Of a DNA stretch of 7,886 nt, positions 1 to 6,423 are shown one piece after another. Under the pieces are notes generated by a model, which was not told the origin of the DNA, did not search any database, and saw only the letters and a list, made by a program, of their open reading frames with translations. Origin of the DNA: an uncultured Lachnospiraceae bacterium (lineage in GTDB: Bacteria > Bacillota > Clostridia > Lachnospirales > Lachnospiraceae); the NCBI GenBank assembly GCA_900313265.1, contig OMRN01000115.1:1-7886 (forward strand), written 5' to 3'. The stretch's first letter is position 1. Every line of letters starts with the position of its first letter. A program made the position numbers and the translations under genes.

Positions 1-906
1 CATGAAACGATACATGGTCGGAGGCGCGCAGAACGTGGTGAGCTTGTATTTTTCAATCATCGCAAGCAGATTGTTTGCATGGAATTTGTCCATGTCATAC
101 GCAAAAATCGTAGCGCCGCAAATCCACTGCCCGTAAATTTTTCCCCAGCCGAACTTTGCCCAGCCGGAGTCGGAAACACTCATATGAAGCTTGTTTTCCT
201 GCACCTGCTGCCAGTATTTCGCGGTTACGATATGGCCAAGCGGGTGATTGTAGTTATGGCAGACCATCTTCGGCATTCCGGTCGTTCCGGAAGTGAAGTA
301 AATCTGCATGATATCGGTATTGGTGGTTGCCTCTTTTCCGACAGGTCGTTTGAACGTTTCCGGGTATTTGACAAATTCCTCGTCAAAATTCAGCCACCCT
401 TCCTTATTCTCATTCGTTACATAAATTTCCTGAATACAGGGGGCCTCGGGACGTGCCAGTTCCATCTGCTCGCAAACATAAGGATCGTTTACGCAGATAA
501 ATGCCTTAATATCCGCAGCGTTTGCCCGGTATGCAATATCCTTTTTGGTAAGCTGCAGTGTTCCCGGAATAATGATAACACCGAGTTTCATAAGGCCCAC
601 TGCCGCAATCCAGTATTCCCAGCGGCGTCTTAAAATTAACATTACCACGTCGCCTTTTTTGAATCCCTTGGACTGAAACATATTGGCTACCTGATTGGAC
701 ATTCTGGAGATATCCGTAAAGGTAAATGTTTTTTCGTTTCCGTGATCGTCGCACCAGACCAAAGCTCTCTTTTCCGGTTCCGCCTCGGCCCATGCGTCCA
801 CGATATCGTATCCGAAGTTGAATCCGTTCGGAATGTTAACTTTATAATTTTTCTTAAAATCCTCGTAAGAATCGAATTCGATTCTCGGTAAAAACTTCTC
901 TAACAT
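1..906 (-). CDS. AMP-forming acyl-CoA synthetase, ACSM-like (3' end outside window)
   Basis: This adenylate-forming ligase activates a carboxylic acid with ATP to an acyl-AMP and then to an acyl-CoA, probably in the cytosol. I translated the minus strand by hand: an open frame of 302 codons runs from ATG at 906 to the window edge with no stop, so the C-terminal lid domain is missing (the family is usually 540-570 residues). The phosphate-binding loop YFTSGTTGMPKM lies at residues 203-214. The segment SVSDSGWAKFGWGKIYGQW (about 243-261) matches the SDTGW region of medium-chain acyl-CoA synthetases rather than the acetyl-CoA synthetase version. The start is supported by AAGGAG at 917-912, five bases upstream. 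It is the last visible gene of the row, 114 bases after the cupin regulator. The substrate cannot be read from the sequence; beside a VOR-type oxidoreductase, branched-chain or aryl acids are plausible. A benzoate-, phenylacetate- or propionate-type ligase remains possible. Confidence 0.9.
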   Translation of the reverse strand, partial: MLEKFLPRIEFDSYEDFKKNYKVNIPNGFNFGYDIVDAWAEAEPEKRALVWCDDHGNEKTFTFTDISRMSNQVANMFQSKGFKKGDVVMLILRRRWEYWIAAVGLMKLGVIIIPGTLQLTKKDIAYRANAADIKAFICVNDPYVCEQMELARPEAPCIQEIYVTNENKEGWLNFDEEFVKYPETFKRPVGKEATTNTDIMQIYFTSGTTGMPKMVCHNYNHPLGHIVTAKYWQQVQENKLHMSVSDSGWAKFGWGKIYGQWICGATIFAYDMDKFHANNLLAMIEKYKLTTFCAPPTMYRFM

Positions 907-917
907 TTTATCTCCTT
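907..917 (-). promoter_or_regulatory. Ribosome binding site of the acyl-CoA synthetase
   Basis: The minus strand reads AAGGAG at 917-912, then a five-base spacer (ATAAA), then ATG at 906. This strong Shine-Dalgarno fixes the start of a gene that is cut by the window edge. Confidence 0.75.
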
Positions 918-969
918 GTTACAATTCGCGATAAATTCCTATTTTACAAAAGTCGCTTTTCGCACATGC

Positions 970-996
970 AAAAACAGGCATTTATCCGCGAATGCC
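970..996 (-). terminator. Terminator-like hairpin between regulator and acyl-CoA synthetase
   Basis: On the minus strand GGCATT (996-991) and AATGCC (982-977) form a perfect six-base stem with an eight-base loop. Two bases later comes a run of five T (974-970). The stem is short and the T run brief, so it would be a weak intrinsic terminator or attenuator at best. It lies 24 bases after the regulator stop codon and about 60 bases before the synthetase start. A partial stop here would lower synthetase expression relative to the upstream genes. Confidence 0.35.
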
Positions 997-1020
997 GCAG
1001 AAACGGTAAAAACTGCCGTA

Positions 1021-1569
1021 TTACTCTGCAATCATGGTAAGAAATATCGCCGGCTCGTCGCCGCCGCATCTCTGTCCGTGCGGGTAGGTCGGATTAAAAT
1101 AAATACTGTCGCCTGCATGAAGCACCAGTTCCTGATCCCCGTGTGTGACAATGACCGTTCCCTTTAACACGAGGTTAAATTCCTCTCCTCTGTGTGAAAC
1201 CAGATCCGCCGGTTTATCGGACGGATCGAGCGTTACAATGAAGGGTTGCATGATTTCATTGTTATAATGGAATGCCAGATCCTGAAAATGATAGCCGGGA
1301 TAACGGTCTGCGATTTTTCCCTCGCCTTTTCTGACAACCTGATAGGTCCTCAGTTTGGCGCTGACGCCCGTTAAAATCTCGGAAAAGTCCACCTTATACA
1401 TTTTGGAAAGCTGGTAAAGCACATTAATCGGAATCCCTTTTCCGTCCGTTTCGTACTGTCTGTACTCTTCGACGGGAACGCCCAGTCGCTTTGCCACATC
1501 CTCTTCGGTATAATCGGAGATTTCGCGCAGTTCTTTGATTCGCATCGCAATTTCTTTTACTTCATCCAT
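1021..1569 (-). CDS. XRE-family HTH / cupin-domain transcriptional regulator
   Basis: This 182-residue protein is a likely DNA-binding regulator with a small-molecule-sensing cupin barrel. Residues about 7-68 form an XRE-type helix-turn-helix (MRIKELREISDYTEEDVAKR and following, ending in a KMYKVDFSEIL helix). Residues about 105-182 form a cupin_2 domain. The first cupin motif is SHRGEEFNLVLKG (H126, E130, G137) and the second is GDSIYFNPTYPHG (G153, H164), so several metal-ligand positions are kept. AAGGAG at 1582-1577, seven bases upstream, supports the start. The gene begins 32 bases after the oxidoreductase gamma subunit and precedes the acyl-CoA synthetase, so it probably controls this row, perhaps its own operon, in response to a carboxylate or CoA-linked metabolite (inference). 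Cupin regulators of this architecture are common beside acyl-CoA ligase and amino-acid or polyamine metabolism genes. Confidence 0.9.
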   Translation of the reverse strand: MDEVKEIAMRIKELREISDYTEEDVAKRLGVPVEEYRQYETDGKGIPINVLYQLSKMYKVDFSEILTGVSAKLRTYQVVRKGEGKIADRYPGYHFQDLAFHYNNEIMQPFIVTLDPSDKPADLVSHRGEEFNLVLKGTVIVTHGDQELVLHAGDSIYFNPTYPHGQRCGGDEPAIFLTMIAE

Positions 1570-1601
1570 AACGAATCTCCTTTTCGCTTATTTCTGAATA
1601 A

Positions 1602-2138
1602 TTATGCCTGCTGTCCGATTTCAAGAGCCTTCTGGTTTAACTCAAGCATGGCTGCTTTCTTCGGGGGAATTACCTTCTGGATTGCTCCGTCAAGTGCTTC
1701 TTTGCTGCAGAAGCCGAGCTCCTTGAACATTTTTCCGACTAAAATAATGATGGCACAGGAATGCATGTTATTCTCGTCTGCAATCTTCGTGGCATCCACA
1801 TAGTATACGTTCACATCGGTACGCTCAACTTTGATATCGATCATGGAACTGTCGACAAGAATGGTGCCGCCCGGAACAACTTTGTCCACAAACTTCTCCA
1901 AAGAAGGACGGTTCATGGCGATAAGCACATCCGGAGTTGTTACAAGCGGGGAACCGATGGATTCATCGGATAATACAACGGAGCAGTTACAGGTACCGCC
2001 ACGCATTTCGGGACCGTAGGAAGGAAGCCAGGAAAGTTCCTTGCCGTCCAAAAGTCCTGAATAAGCAATTGTCTTGCCGGCAAAAAGGATACCCTGTCCG
2101 CCGAAACCTGCCAGTAAAATATTAAGTGTGTTAGCCAT
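1602..2138 (-). CDS. 2-oxoacid:ferredoxin oxidoreductase, gamma subunit
   Basis: This 178-residue protein matches the POR/KOR gamma domain, the subunit that with alpha, beta and delta makes the CoA-dependent ferredoxin-reducing 2-oxoacid oxidoreductase. The N-terminal GFGGQGI (residues 11-17) and the later block PSYGPEMRGGTCNCSVVLSD (39-58) are the family signatures, and the length is normal. Its ATG (2138-2136) shares one base with the beta-subunit stop in a TAATG overlap, and its ribosome binding site lies inside the beta gene. This points to translational coupling and equal stoichiometry. In the wider family gamma is thought to take part in CoA binding and assembly. It could equally belong to a 2-oxoglutarate or indolepyruvate-type enzyme, because gamma sequences alone do not settle the substrate. 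Confidence 0.93.
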   Translation of the reverse strand: MANTLNILLAGFGGQGILFAGKTIAYSGLLDGKELSWLPSYGPEMRGGTCNCSVVLSDESIGSPLVTTPDVLIAMNRPSLEKFVDKVVPGGTILVDSSMIDIKVERTDVNVYYVDATKIADENNMHSCAIIILVGKMFKELGFCSKEALDGAIQKVIPPKKAAMLELNQKALEIGQQA

Positions 2139-2893
2139 TACTGCTCTCCTCCTTCCGCGGTTACATCCTTATAAACGCCGAGCGGATAATAAGGAAGCAT
2201 GTTGTCACGAAGCCAGTTTACCGCTTCCGCAGGGGATAATCCCCAGTTGGTCGGGCAGGTGGATACAACTTCGATAATGGAATATCCGCGCTTGTTAATC
2301 TGATTTTCAAAGCCCTTCTTAATGGCTTTCTTTGCTTCTCTGACATGTGCCACATTATCAACGGTAACACGCTGTGCCAGTGCGGTTCCGGAAAGTGTGG
2401 AAAGAAGTTCGCACACACGAATCGGATAGCCGGCAACCTTTACGTCACGTCCGTACGGGGATGTCTGGGTTACCTGTCCCGGAAGGGATGTCGGAGCCAT
2501 CTGTCCGCCGGTCATACCGTAAATGGCGTTGTTGATGAAGATTACGGTGATATTCTCACCTCTGGTTGCGGCATGAACGGTCTCCGCCATACCGATTGCG
2601 GCAAGGTCACCGTCGCCCTGATAGGTAAAAATCACATTGTCGGGCAATGCTCTTTTCAGACCGGTTGCTACAGCGGGCGCACGTCCGTGTGCTGCCTGCA
2701 CCATGTCACAGTTAAAATAGTTATATGCGAATACGGAGCAGCCTACGGATGCAACACCGACGGTGTTTCCTTCCACTCCGAGTTCATCGATTACTTCAGC
2801 TACCAGACGATGTACGATACCGTGCGTACATCCGGGGCAATAATGAAAAGGCACATCGGACAATGCCTTGGGTTTTTCAAATACGACTGCCAT
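2138..2893 (-). CDS. 2-oxoacid:ferredoxin oxidoreductase, TPP-binding beta subunit
   Basis: This 251-residue subunit carries thiamine pyrophosphate, where the 2-oxoacid is decarboxylated. HYCPGCTHG (residues 17-25) is the conserved N-terminal segment of KOR/VOR beta subunits. The TPP/Mg2+ motif is GDGD at 93-96 with INNAIYGMTGGQ at 120-131. The length is as expected for beta subunits lacking fused ferredoxin or gamma domains. The start at 2893 has AAAGGAG about nine bases upstream. The gene follows alpha after an unusually wide 97-base gap and overlaps gamma by one base. With the VorB-like alpha subunit, 2-ketoisovalerate and related branched 2-oxoacids are the favoured substrates, but 2-oxoglutarate or aryl pyruvates are not excluded. 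Confidence 0.94.
   Translation of the reverse strand: MAVVFEKPKALSDVPFHYCPGCTHGIVHRLVAEVIDELGVEGNTVGVASVGCSVFAYNYFNCDMVQAAHGRAPAVATGLKRALPDNVIFTYQGDGDLAAIGMAETVHAATRGENITVIFINNAIYGMTGGQMAPTSLPGQVTQTSPYGRDVKVAGYPIRVCELLSTLSGTALAQRVTVDNVAHVREAKKAIKKGFENQINKRGYSIIEVVSTCPTNWGLSPAEAVNWLRDNMLPYYPLGVYKDVTAEGGEQ
2146..2154 (-). promoter_or_regulatory. Strong ribosome binding site inside the beta gene, for gamma
   Basis: AAGGAGGAG on the minus strand lies within the last codons of the beta subunit, seven bases before the gamma ATG. With the TAATG stop-start overlap it supports coupled translation of beta and gamma. Confidence 0.75.
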
Positions 2894-2911
2894 TATTTAT
2901 TTCTCCTTTCA

Positions 2912-2927
2912 TGCACCGGAAGGTGCA
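2912..2927 (-). promoter_or_regulatory. Hairpin just upstream of the beta-subunit ribosome binding site
   Basis: TGCACC-TTCC-GGTGCA on the minus strand is a perfect six-base-pair stem with a four-base loop, ending a few bases before AAAGGAG. No T run follows, so it is not a terminator. It could affect beta translation or mRNA processing between alpha and beta; this is inference from its position. Confidence 0.4.
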
Positions 2928-2943
2928 ATTCCTTCTAAAATCA

Positions 2944-2967
2944 AATCCGCGATTACTTACCCGGATT
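2944..2967 (-). repeat. Inverted repeat in the alpha-beta gap
   Basis: AATCCG (2967-2962) and CGGATT (2949-2944) on the minus strand form a six-base stem around a 12-base loop, followed by a T-rich but interrupted TTGATTTT. It lies 23 bases after the alpha stop codon. It may be a weak attenuator or an RNA-stability element, but the long loop makes it uncertain. Confidence 0.3.
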
Positions 2968-2990
2968 ATACCTTCTGTCTTAAACGGTCC

Positions 2991-4049
2991 TTATTTGGAA
3001 GCCAGGGCACGAATCTGCTCAAGTACTTCCGCAGGGGTGGGAATGACACCACCGGTACGGCCGAAGAAGGAAACGGGCTTTCTTCCGTTTACTACAAGAC
3101 GTACATCATCTACCATCTGACCCATGTTCATCTCTACGCAGAGGAACTCTTTGGTATGGTCCACATTTTTGTTAATGGTCTTGTCAGGGAACGGCCAAAG
3201 GGTAATCGGGCGAATCAGACCTGCCTTGATGCCCTCAGCTCTTGCCTGCATTACCGCGGAACGGGAAACACGGGAAGATGCACCGAATGCCACTACCACG
3301 ATGTCGGCATCTTCGGTCATAAACTCTTCTGCTCTCTGTTCCTCTTCCTTAATTTTCTCATAACGCTCGTAACGCTCTTTGATTAAGTTCTCCAGTTCTT
3401 CGGGCTGGATGTATAAGGAATTGATGATATTTTTCTTTCTCTGGCCTTTATGTCCGTTGGTTGCCCAGGGCTTGTCTGCCACAGGTTCATCCTTCTTCCG
3501 GGGGAACTCAACGGGCTCCATCATCTGACCTAACATACCGTCGGAAAGAATCATTGCGGGAACTCTGTATTTCTCACCTACTTCATATGCCAAAGATACG
3601 AAGTCTACCATTTCCTGAATGGTGGAAGGAGCAAGTACGAATAACTGGAAATCGCCATGGCCAAGGGCCTTGGTTGCCTGCCAGTAATCAGACTGGGAAG
3701 GCTGGATTCCGCCAAGTCCCGGGCCGCCACGCTGTACATTGATAATAAGTGCGGGAAGATCGGAACCGCCGATATAAGATACGCCCTCGGACTTTAAGCT
3801 GATTCCGGGGGAAGAAGATGATGTCATTGCACGTACACCGGCACTGGTTGCTCCAAGTACCATATTTACTGCTGCAATTTCGGATTCTGCCTGAAGGAAA
3901 ACGCCGCCTTCCTTCGGTAAACGCTTGGACATATATGCCGCAACTTCCGTCTGCGGAGTAATCGGATAACCGAAGTAATGCTTGCAGCCGCACTGGATTG
4001 CAGCTTCCGCTAATGCTTCGTTTCCTTTCATTAAAACTTTTTCTGCCAT
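2991..4049 (-). CDS. vorB: 2-oxoacid:ferredoxin oxidoreductase, alpha subunit (VorB-like)
   Basis: This 352-residue catalytic partner of the TPP subunit resembles the 3-methyl-2-oxobutanoate (2-ketoisovalerate) dehydrogenase subunit VorB. Members convert 2-oxoacid + CoA + oxidised ferredoxin to acyl-CoA + CO2 + reduced ferredoxin. Visible signatures are GYPITPQTEV (27-36) in the pyrimidine-binding domain, AESEIAAVNM (54-63), TSSSSPGISL (76-85) and NVQRGGPG (104-111), followed by the alpha/beta domain with ADIVVVAFGASSR. AAGGAG lies seven bases before the ATG. The ferredoxin subunit ends 25 bases upstream and the beta subunit starts 97 bases downstream, giving the order delta-alpha-beta-gamma. 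A stretch rich in Glu, Lys and Arg around 218-245 links the domains. The branched-chain preference comes from family resemblance and is not proven by any single residue seen here; KorA-type 2-oxoglutarate activity is the main alternative. Confidence 0.9.
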   Translation of the reverse strand: MAEKVLMKGNEALAEAAIQCGCKHYFGYPITPQTEVAAYMSKRLPKEGGVFLQAESEIAAVNMVLGATSAGVRAMTSSSSPGISLKSEGVSYIGGSDLPALIINVQRGGPGLGGIQPSQSDYWQATKALGHGDFQLFVLAPSTIQEMVDFVSLAYEVGEKYRVPAMILSDGMLGQMMEPVEFPRKKDEPVADKPWATNGHKGQRKKNIINSLYIQPEELENLIKERYERYEKIKEEEQRAEEFMTEDADIVVVAFGASSRVSRSAVMQARAEGIKAGLIRPITLWPFPDKTINKNVDHTKEFLCVEMNMGQMVDDVRLVVNGRKPVSFFGRTGGVIPTPAEVLEQIRALASK

Positions 4050-4074
4050 TTTTGTTCTCCTTTTTTATTAATTC

Positions 4075-4281
4075 CTATCTTTCAACGGTAATAGCCACAT
4101 CCGGGCACATAATTGCGCAGGAAGCGCAGCCGACACAGCTTTCCATATCGGTCATGGTAGCGGGATGATATCCCTTTGCGTTAATGTGATCTTTTGCAAG
4201 CTCGAGCAAATTCTTCGGGCAGGCATTGACGCACATTCCGCAGCCCTTGCAGATGCTTTCGTCAATTGTAACTTTAGCCAT
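4075..4281 (-). CDS. 2x[4Fe-4S] ferredoxin-like delta subunit of the oxidoreductase
   Basis: This 68-residue iron-sulfur protein carries two CxxCxxCxxxCP motifs, CKGCGMCVNACP (Cys 11, 14, 17, 21) and CVGCASCAIMCP (Cys 49, 52, 55, 59), each able to hold a [4Fe-4S] cluster. It would pass electrons from the TPP site to free ferredoxin. It is close to the minimal size for a delta subunit. It begins the four-gene oxidoreductase set, 25 bases before alpha. GAGAGGA, about seven bases before the ATG, is a reasonable ribosome binding site. A 93-base gap separates it from the P-loop NTPase. A free bacterial ferredoxin is the only real alternative, made unlikely by the gene order. Confidence 0.93.
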   Translation of the reverse strand: MAKVTIDESICKGCGMCVNACPKNLLELAKDHINAKGYHPATMTDMESCVGCASCAIMCPDVAITVER

Positions 4282-4309
4282 AACATTTCCTCTCTTTCCT
4301 TAACCTTAT

Positions 4310-4320
4310 ATCATTATGAT
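4310..4320 (-). repeat. AT-rich palindrome upstream of the ferredoxin subunit
   Basis: ATCAT-T-ATGAT is a perfect 11-base dyad whose near end lies 28 bases before the ferredoxin-subunit ATG. It could be an operator half-site pair or chance in AT-rich DNA. No convincing -35/-10 pair surrounds it. Confidence 0.25.
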
Positions 4321-4340
4321 GATTGATAACCGTTTCATTC

Positions 4341-4369
4341 GGGATTCGCCGCACAAATCCCTGCCGCAC
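4341..4369 (-). promoter_or_regulatory. Hairpin with overlapping direct repeat upstream of the oxidoreductase genes
   Basis: GGGATT (4361-4356) and AATCCC (4346-4341) on the minus strand form a six-base stem with a nine-base loop. The loop contains GTGCGGC (4354-4348), which repeats exactly at 4369-4363, giving a 15-base period. No T run follows, so this is not an ordinary terminator. It sits between the P-loop NTPase stop and the ferredoxin-subunit gene and could be an RNA structure or protein-binding site that separates the two groups. Evidence is positional only. Confidence 0.3.
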
Positions 4370-4374
4370 CTTCT

Positions 4375-5052
4375 CTATTCCCAGGGGGCCTTCACATATA
4401 TTTCCACCGGATACCAGGTAACGTCCTGTTCTTCCATTTCCTTCTTTACATCCTCATCGGATAAAAGGAACGCGGGAATGGTAACTGCCTTTAACGGAAG
4501 ATTCAGTATTTCCGCCGTTTCCTTCGCATACGGTAACGCTTTTTTCACTACTTCCCATGTGGTTTCCGCTTTCAGATGCGAATTGGCGATTACGGCCGAT
4601 GCCCTGCATCTGGAGGCCGCTTCGATTTCTCTTAATACTTCCGCCGTATCCTCAGGGGTCATGGTAAGATTGCGGTAGTGATTGATTAAATAAATCATCT
4701 CGTAATCCACATTTGCAAGCTGTTCATGGAATCTTCCGAGAACCACCGAGCCCGCATCATCACCTCCGACATCCATGACAACATCCGCATCGGTTTCAAA
4801 AACCAGATTCATCTCGGCGGGAAGTCCGGGGGTTTCCACATTGGAGTTTGCAAACATCGGTGCAATCACTCTTATTCCTTTTTCTTCGAGCATGTCTTTA
4901 TATGCAGACGAAAGAAAGTACGGATTCACCAAATCCAGATCCATCAGAATCACTTTTCGCCCCTGTTCTGATAAGTCCAATGCCAGATTAATGGCATAAT
5001 TGGATTTGCCGCATCCGTAGTGTCCGCAAATAATATAAAATTTACGTTCCAT
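4375..5052 (-). CDS. P-loop NTPase of the SIMIBI (MinD/CobQ-like) type, unknown function
   Basis: This 225-residue protein is probably a cytosolic ATP-binding protein. GHYGCGKSN at residues 10-18 is a Walker A loop (GxxGxGKS). MDLDLVNPYF at 37-46 resembles the switch I region of MinD/Mrp-like proteins, where a DxDxxNP pattern is common. MDVGGDDAG at 93-101 fits Walker B/switch II. Unlike classic MinD/ParA/Mrp proteins, the loop lacks the early signature lysine (KGGxGK); histidine or tyrosine sits there. No CxxC metal-binding motif is seen. It starts 24 bases after the NlpC/P60 gene with only a weak GGAAAG ribosome binding site about ten bases upstream, and lies 93 bases before the ferredoxin subunit. 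The position suggests a link to the oxidoreductase, for example assembly or cofactor supply, but that is inference. Confidence 0.8.
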   Translation of the reverse strand: MERKFYIICGHYGCGKSNYAINLALDLSEQGRKVILMDLDLVNPYFLSSAYKDMLEEKGIRVIAPMFANSNVETPGLPAEMNLVFETDADVVMDVGGDDAGSVVLGRFHEQLANVDYEMIYLINHYRNLTMTPEDTAEVLREIEAASRCRASAVIANSHLKAETTWEVVKKALPYAKETAEILNLPLKAVTIPAFLLSDEDVKKEMEEQDVTWYPVEIYVKAPWE

Positions 5053-5076
5053 CGTTTTAAGTCTTTCCGGTTGTGA

Positions 5077-6423
5077 TTAAAGCATTCTGCGAATATCCGT
5101 AAAATTACGGTAATTTACATTCGAAATTTTAATTCCGGTTGCGGAAGAGCTTGCATGAATGACTTTTCCGTTTCCGAGATACAATGCCACGTGGCCGGGA
5201 TATACGATTACATCGCCGGGCTGTGCTTCGGAATACGATACCGAACGTCCCTGTGTGGACTGATAAGTGGATCCCGGTGATATATTAACTCCGAAATGTG
5301 CATATACAAGTGAAGTGAATCCGGAGCAGTCCGTTCCGGTAATTAACGACCTTCCGGCATGAACATAGGGATTGCCGAGGAACTGAATGGCATACATGCA
5401 TACTTCTTTTCCTCTCTCGGAACCCGGTGCGGAAGTGATGACACCGATATCAATCTGATACTGCGGTCCGTGGAACTTCGCATTCGGGCCGGCCGAAACG
5501 ATGGTACCGGTCATGATTGCCGTGCCTCCCGTTCCGCCACTGCCACCGCTGCTTGCGGGTGTCTGCGCGGTTGTCGTTTTCTTGCTCTGGGCATTCAGTT
5601 CGGCTTTCTTTGCCTCAATCTGTTTAACCTGTGCGTTCTGCTGACGGATTTTCTCCGCATAGGCATTTGCCTGCTGTTTTGCTGCCGCAATCTGGGACTC
5701 GTAATCCGCCGAAATGGCACGCAGATTGGAAACCTTTCCGTCAAGTTCGGCCTTCTGTGAAAGCAGGTCCTGCTCTTCTTCCTCGAGTTCCTGTTCCTGT
5801 TCCTCGAGTTCTTCTTTTAATGCCTGCACCTGTTTCTTGGTTTCCTGATATTCGTTTAAAAGGTTCTGGTCATACTGGTAAACCTTCTCGATATATTCCG
5901 CATTGGAAAGGAACTCACTGAGGGAAGAAGACAGAATAAGCAGTGTTACGTAGTTGGTATCTCCCTGCTCATACATGCATTTGATACGGGTTTTGGTCGC
6001 ATCATACTGCTCGTTTTCCCGCTCGATTGCCGCTTCGAGTTCCACGCGGGCATCTTCGATGGCCGCTTTGGTCGTGGCAATGTCTCCCTCCAGAATATTA
6101 ATATTTCCCATCAGACCGGCAATCTGCTCATTCAGGGCGGAAATCTGTCCGTTTACCGCATTCTGCTGGTTCTGGAGACTTCCCACCTGGGAATTGATAT
6201 TGTCGAGCTGCTGCTGGTTCTGGGCAATCTCCTCTTTGATGGCCTTTTCTTTCTGTTCCTGCTCCTTCTTCTGCTGCTCGATTGTCGCATCATCCGTTGG
6301 CTCGGCCAGTACGGACATGGGCGTTGCAAAAGTAAGAGCCAGTGCGGAAAGAACCGACACTGCTGCCCCGACGGTTCGTTTTCTTATATTCATTTTTCGA
6401 TTAATATGCTTTTTTTTCATCAT
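5077..6423 (-). CDS. Secreted coiled-coil NlpC/P60 peptidoglycan hydrolase (PcsB/CwlO-like)
   Basis: This protein of about 448 residues likely cleaves peptidoglycan stem peptides outside the membrane. A signal peptide with basic residues and a hydrophobic core (AAVSVLSALALTFATPMSVLA) is followed by a long coiled coil of about 240 residues rich in Gln, Glu and Lys. The latter includes the PcsB/CwlO-like segment CMYEQGDTNYVTLLILSSS. A flexible GGSGGTGG linker leads to a C-terminal NlpC/P60 domain. Its catalytic Cys is in GTDCSGF and its His in YPGHVALYLG, with a third polar His in KVIHAS. Homologues are held inactive by the coiled coil and activated by FtsEX. I chose ATG 6423, with AGG six bases upstream, over an in-frame ATG at 6486. 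That earlier start lacks a spaced ribosome binding site and would put 21 extra residues before the signal peptide and across leader hairpins. ATG 6420 directly follows and is equally possible. Confidence 0.92.
   Translation of the reverse strand: MMKKKHINRKMNIRKRTVGAAVSVLSALALTFATPMSVLAEPTDDATIEQQKKEQEQKEKAIKEEIAQNQQQLDNINSQVGSLQNQQNAVNGQISALNEQIAGLMGNINILEGDIATTKAAIEDARVELEAAIERENEQYDATKTRIKCMYEQGDTNYVTLLILSSSLSEFLSNAEYIEKVYQYDQNLLNEYQETKKQVQALKEELEEQEQELEEEEQDLLSQKAELDGKVSNLRAISADYESQIAAAKQQANAYAEKIRQQNAQVKQIEAKKAELNAQSKKTTTAQTPASSGGSGGTGGTAIMTGTIVSAGPNAKFHGPQYQIDIGVITSAPGSERGKEVCMYAIQFLGNPYVHAGRSLITGTDCSGFTSLVYAHFGVNISPGSTYQSTQGRSVSYSEAQPGDVIVYPGHVALYLGNGKVIHASSSATGIKISNVNYRNFTDIRRML

Noticed and set aside
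938..976. Promoter for the acyl-CoA synthetase (TTGCAT with TAAAAT, minus strand)
   Set aside because: The spacer is 19 bases and the -35 matches only three of six positions, so it is too weak to call.
2345..2938. Long plus-strand open frames opposite the oxidoreductase and other genes (also 79-633, 2868-3386, 5359-5760, 5954-6514)
   Set aside because: They lie antisense to genes with clear family motifs, have no matching domains and no consistent ribosome binding sites. They are Cys/His-rich or Ser-rich in the way reverse-complement shadows are.
2965..2970. TATAAT on the minus strand in the alpha-beta gap as an internal promoter
   Set aside because: No acceptable -35 box is found 16-18 bases upstream and there is no TGn extension.
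4282..4374. Promoter for the ferredoxin subunit (CATAAT or TATAAG near 4304-4317, minus strand)
   Set aside because: The -10-like hexamers lack a -35 partner at usable spacing. Read-through from upstream is as likely.
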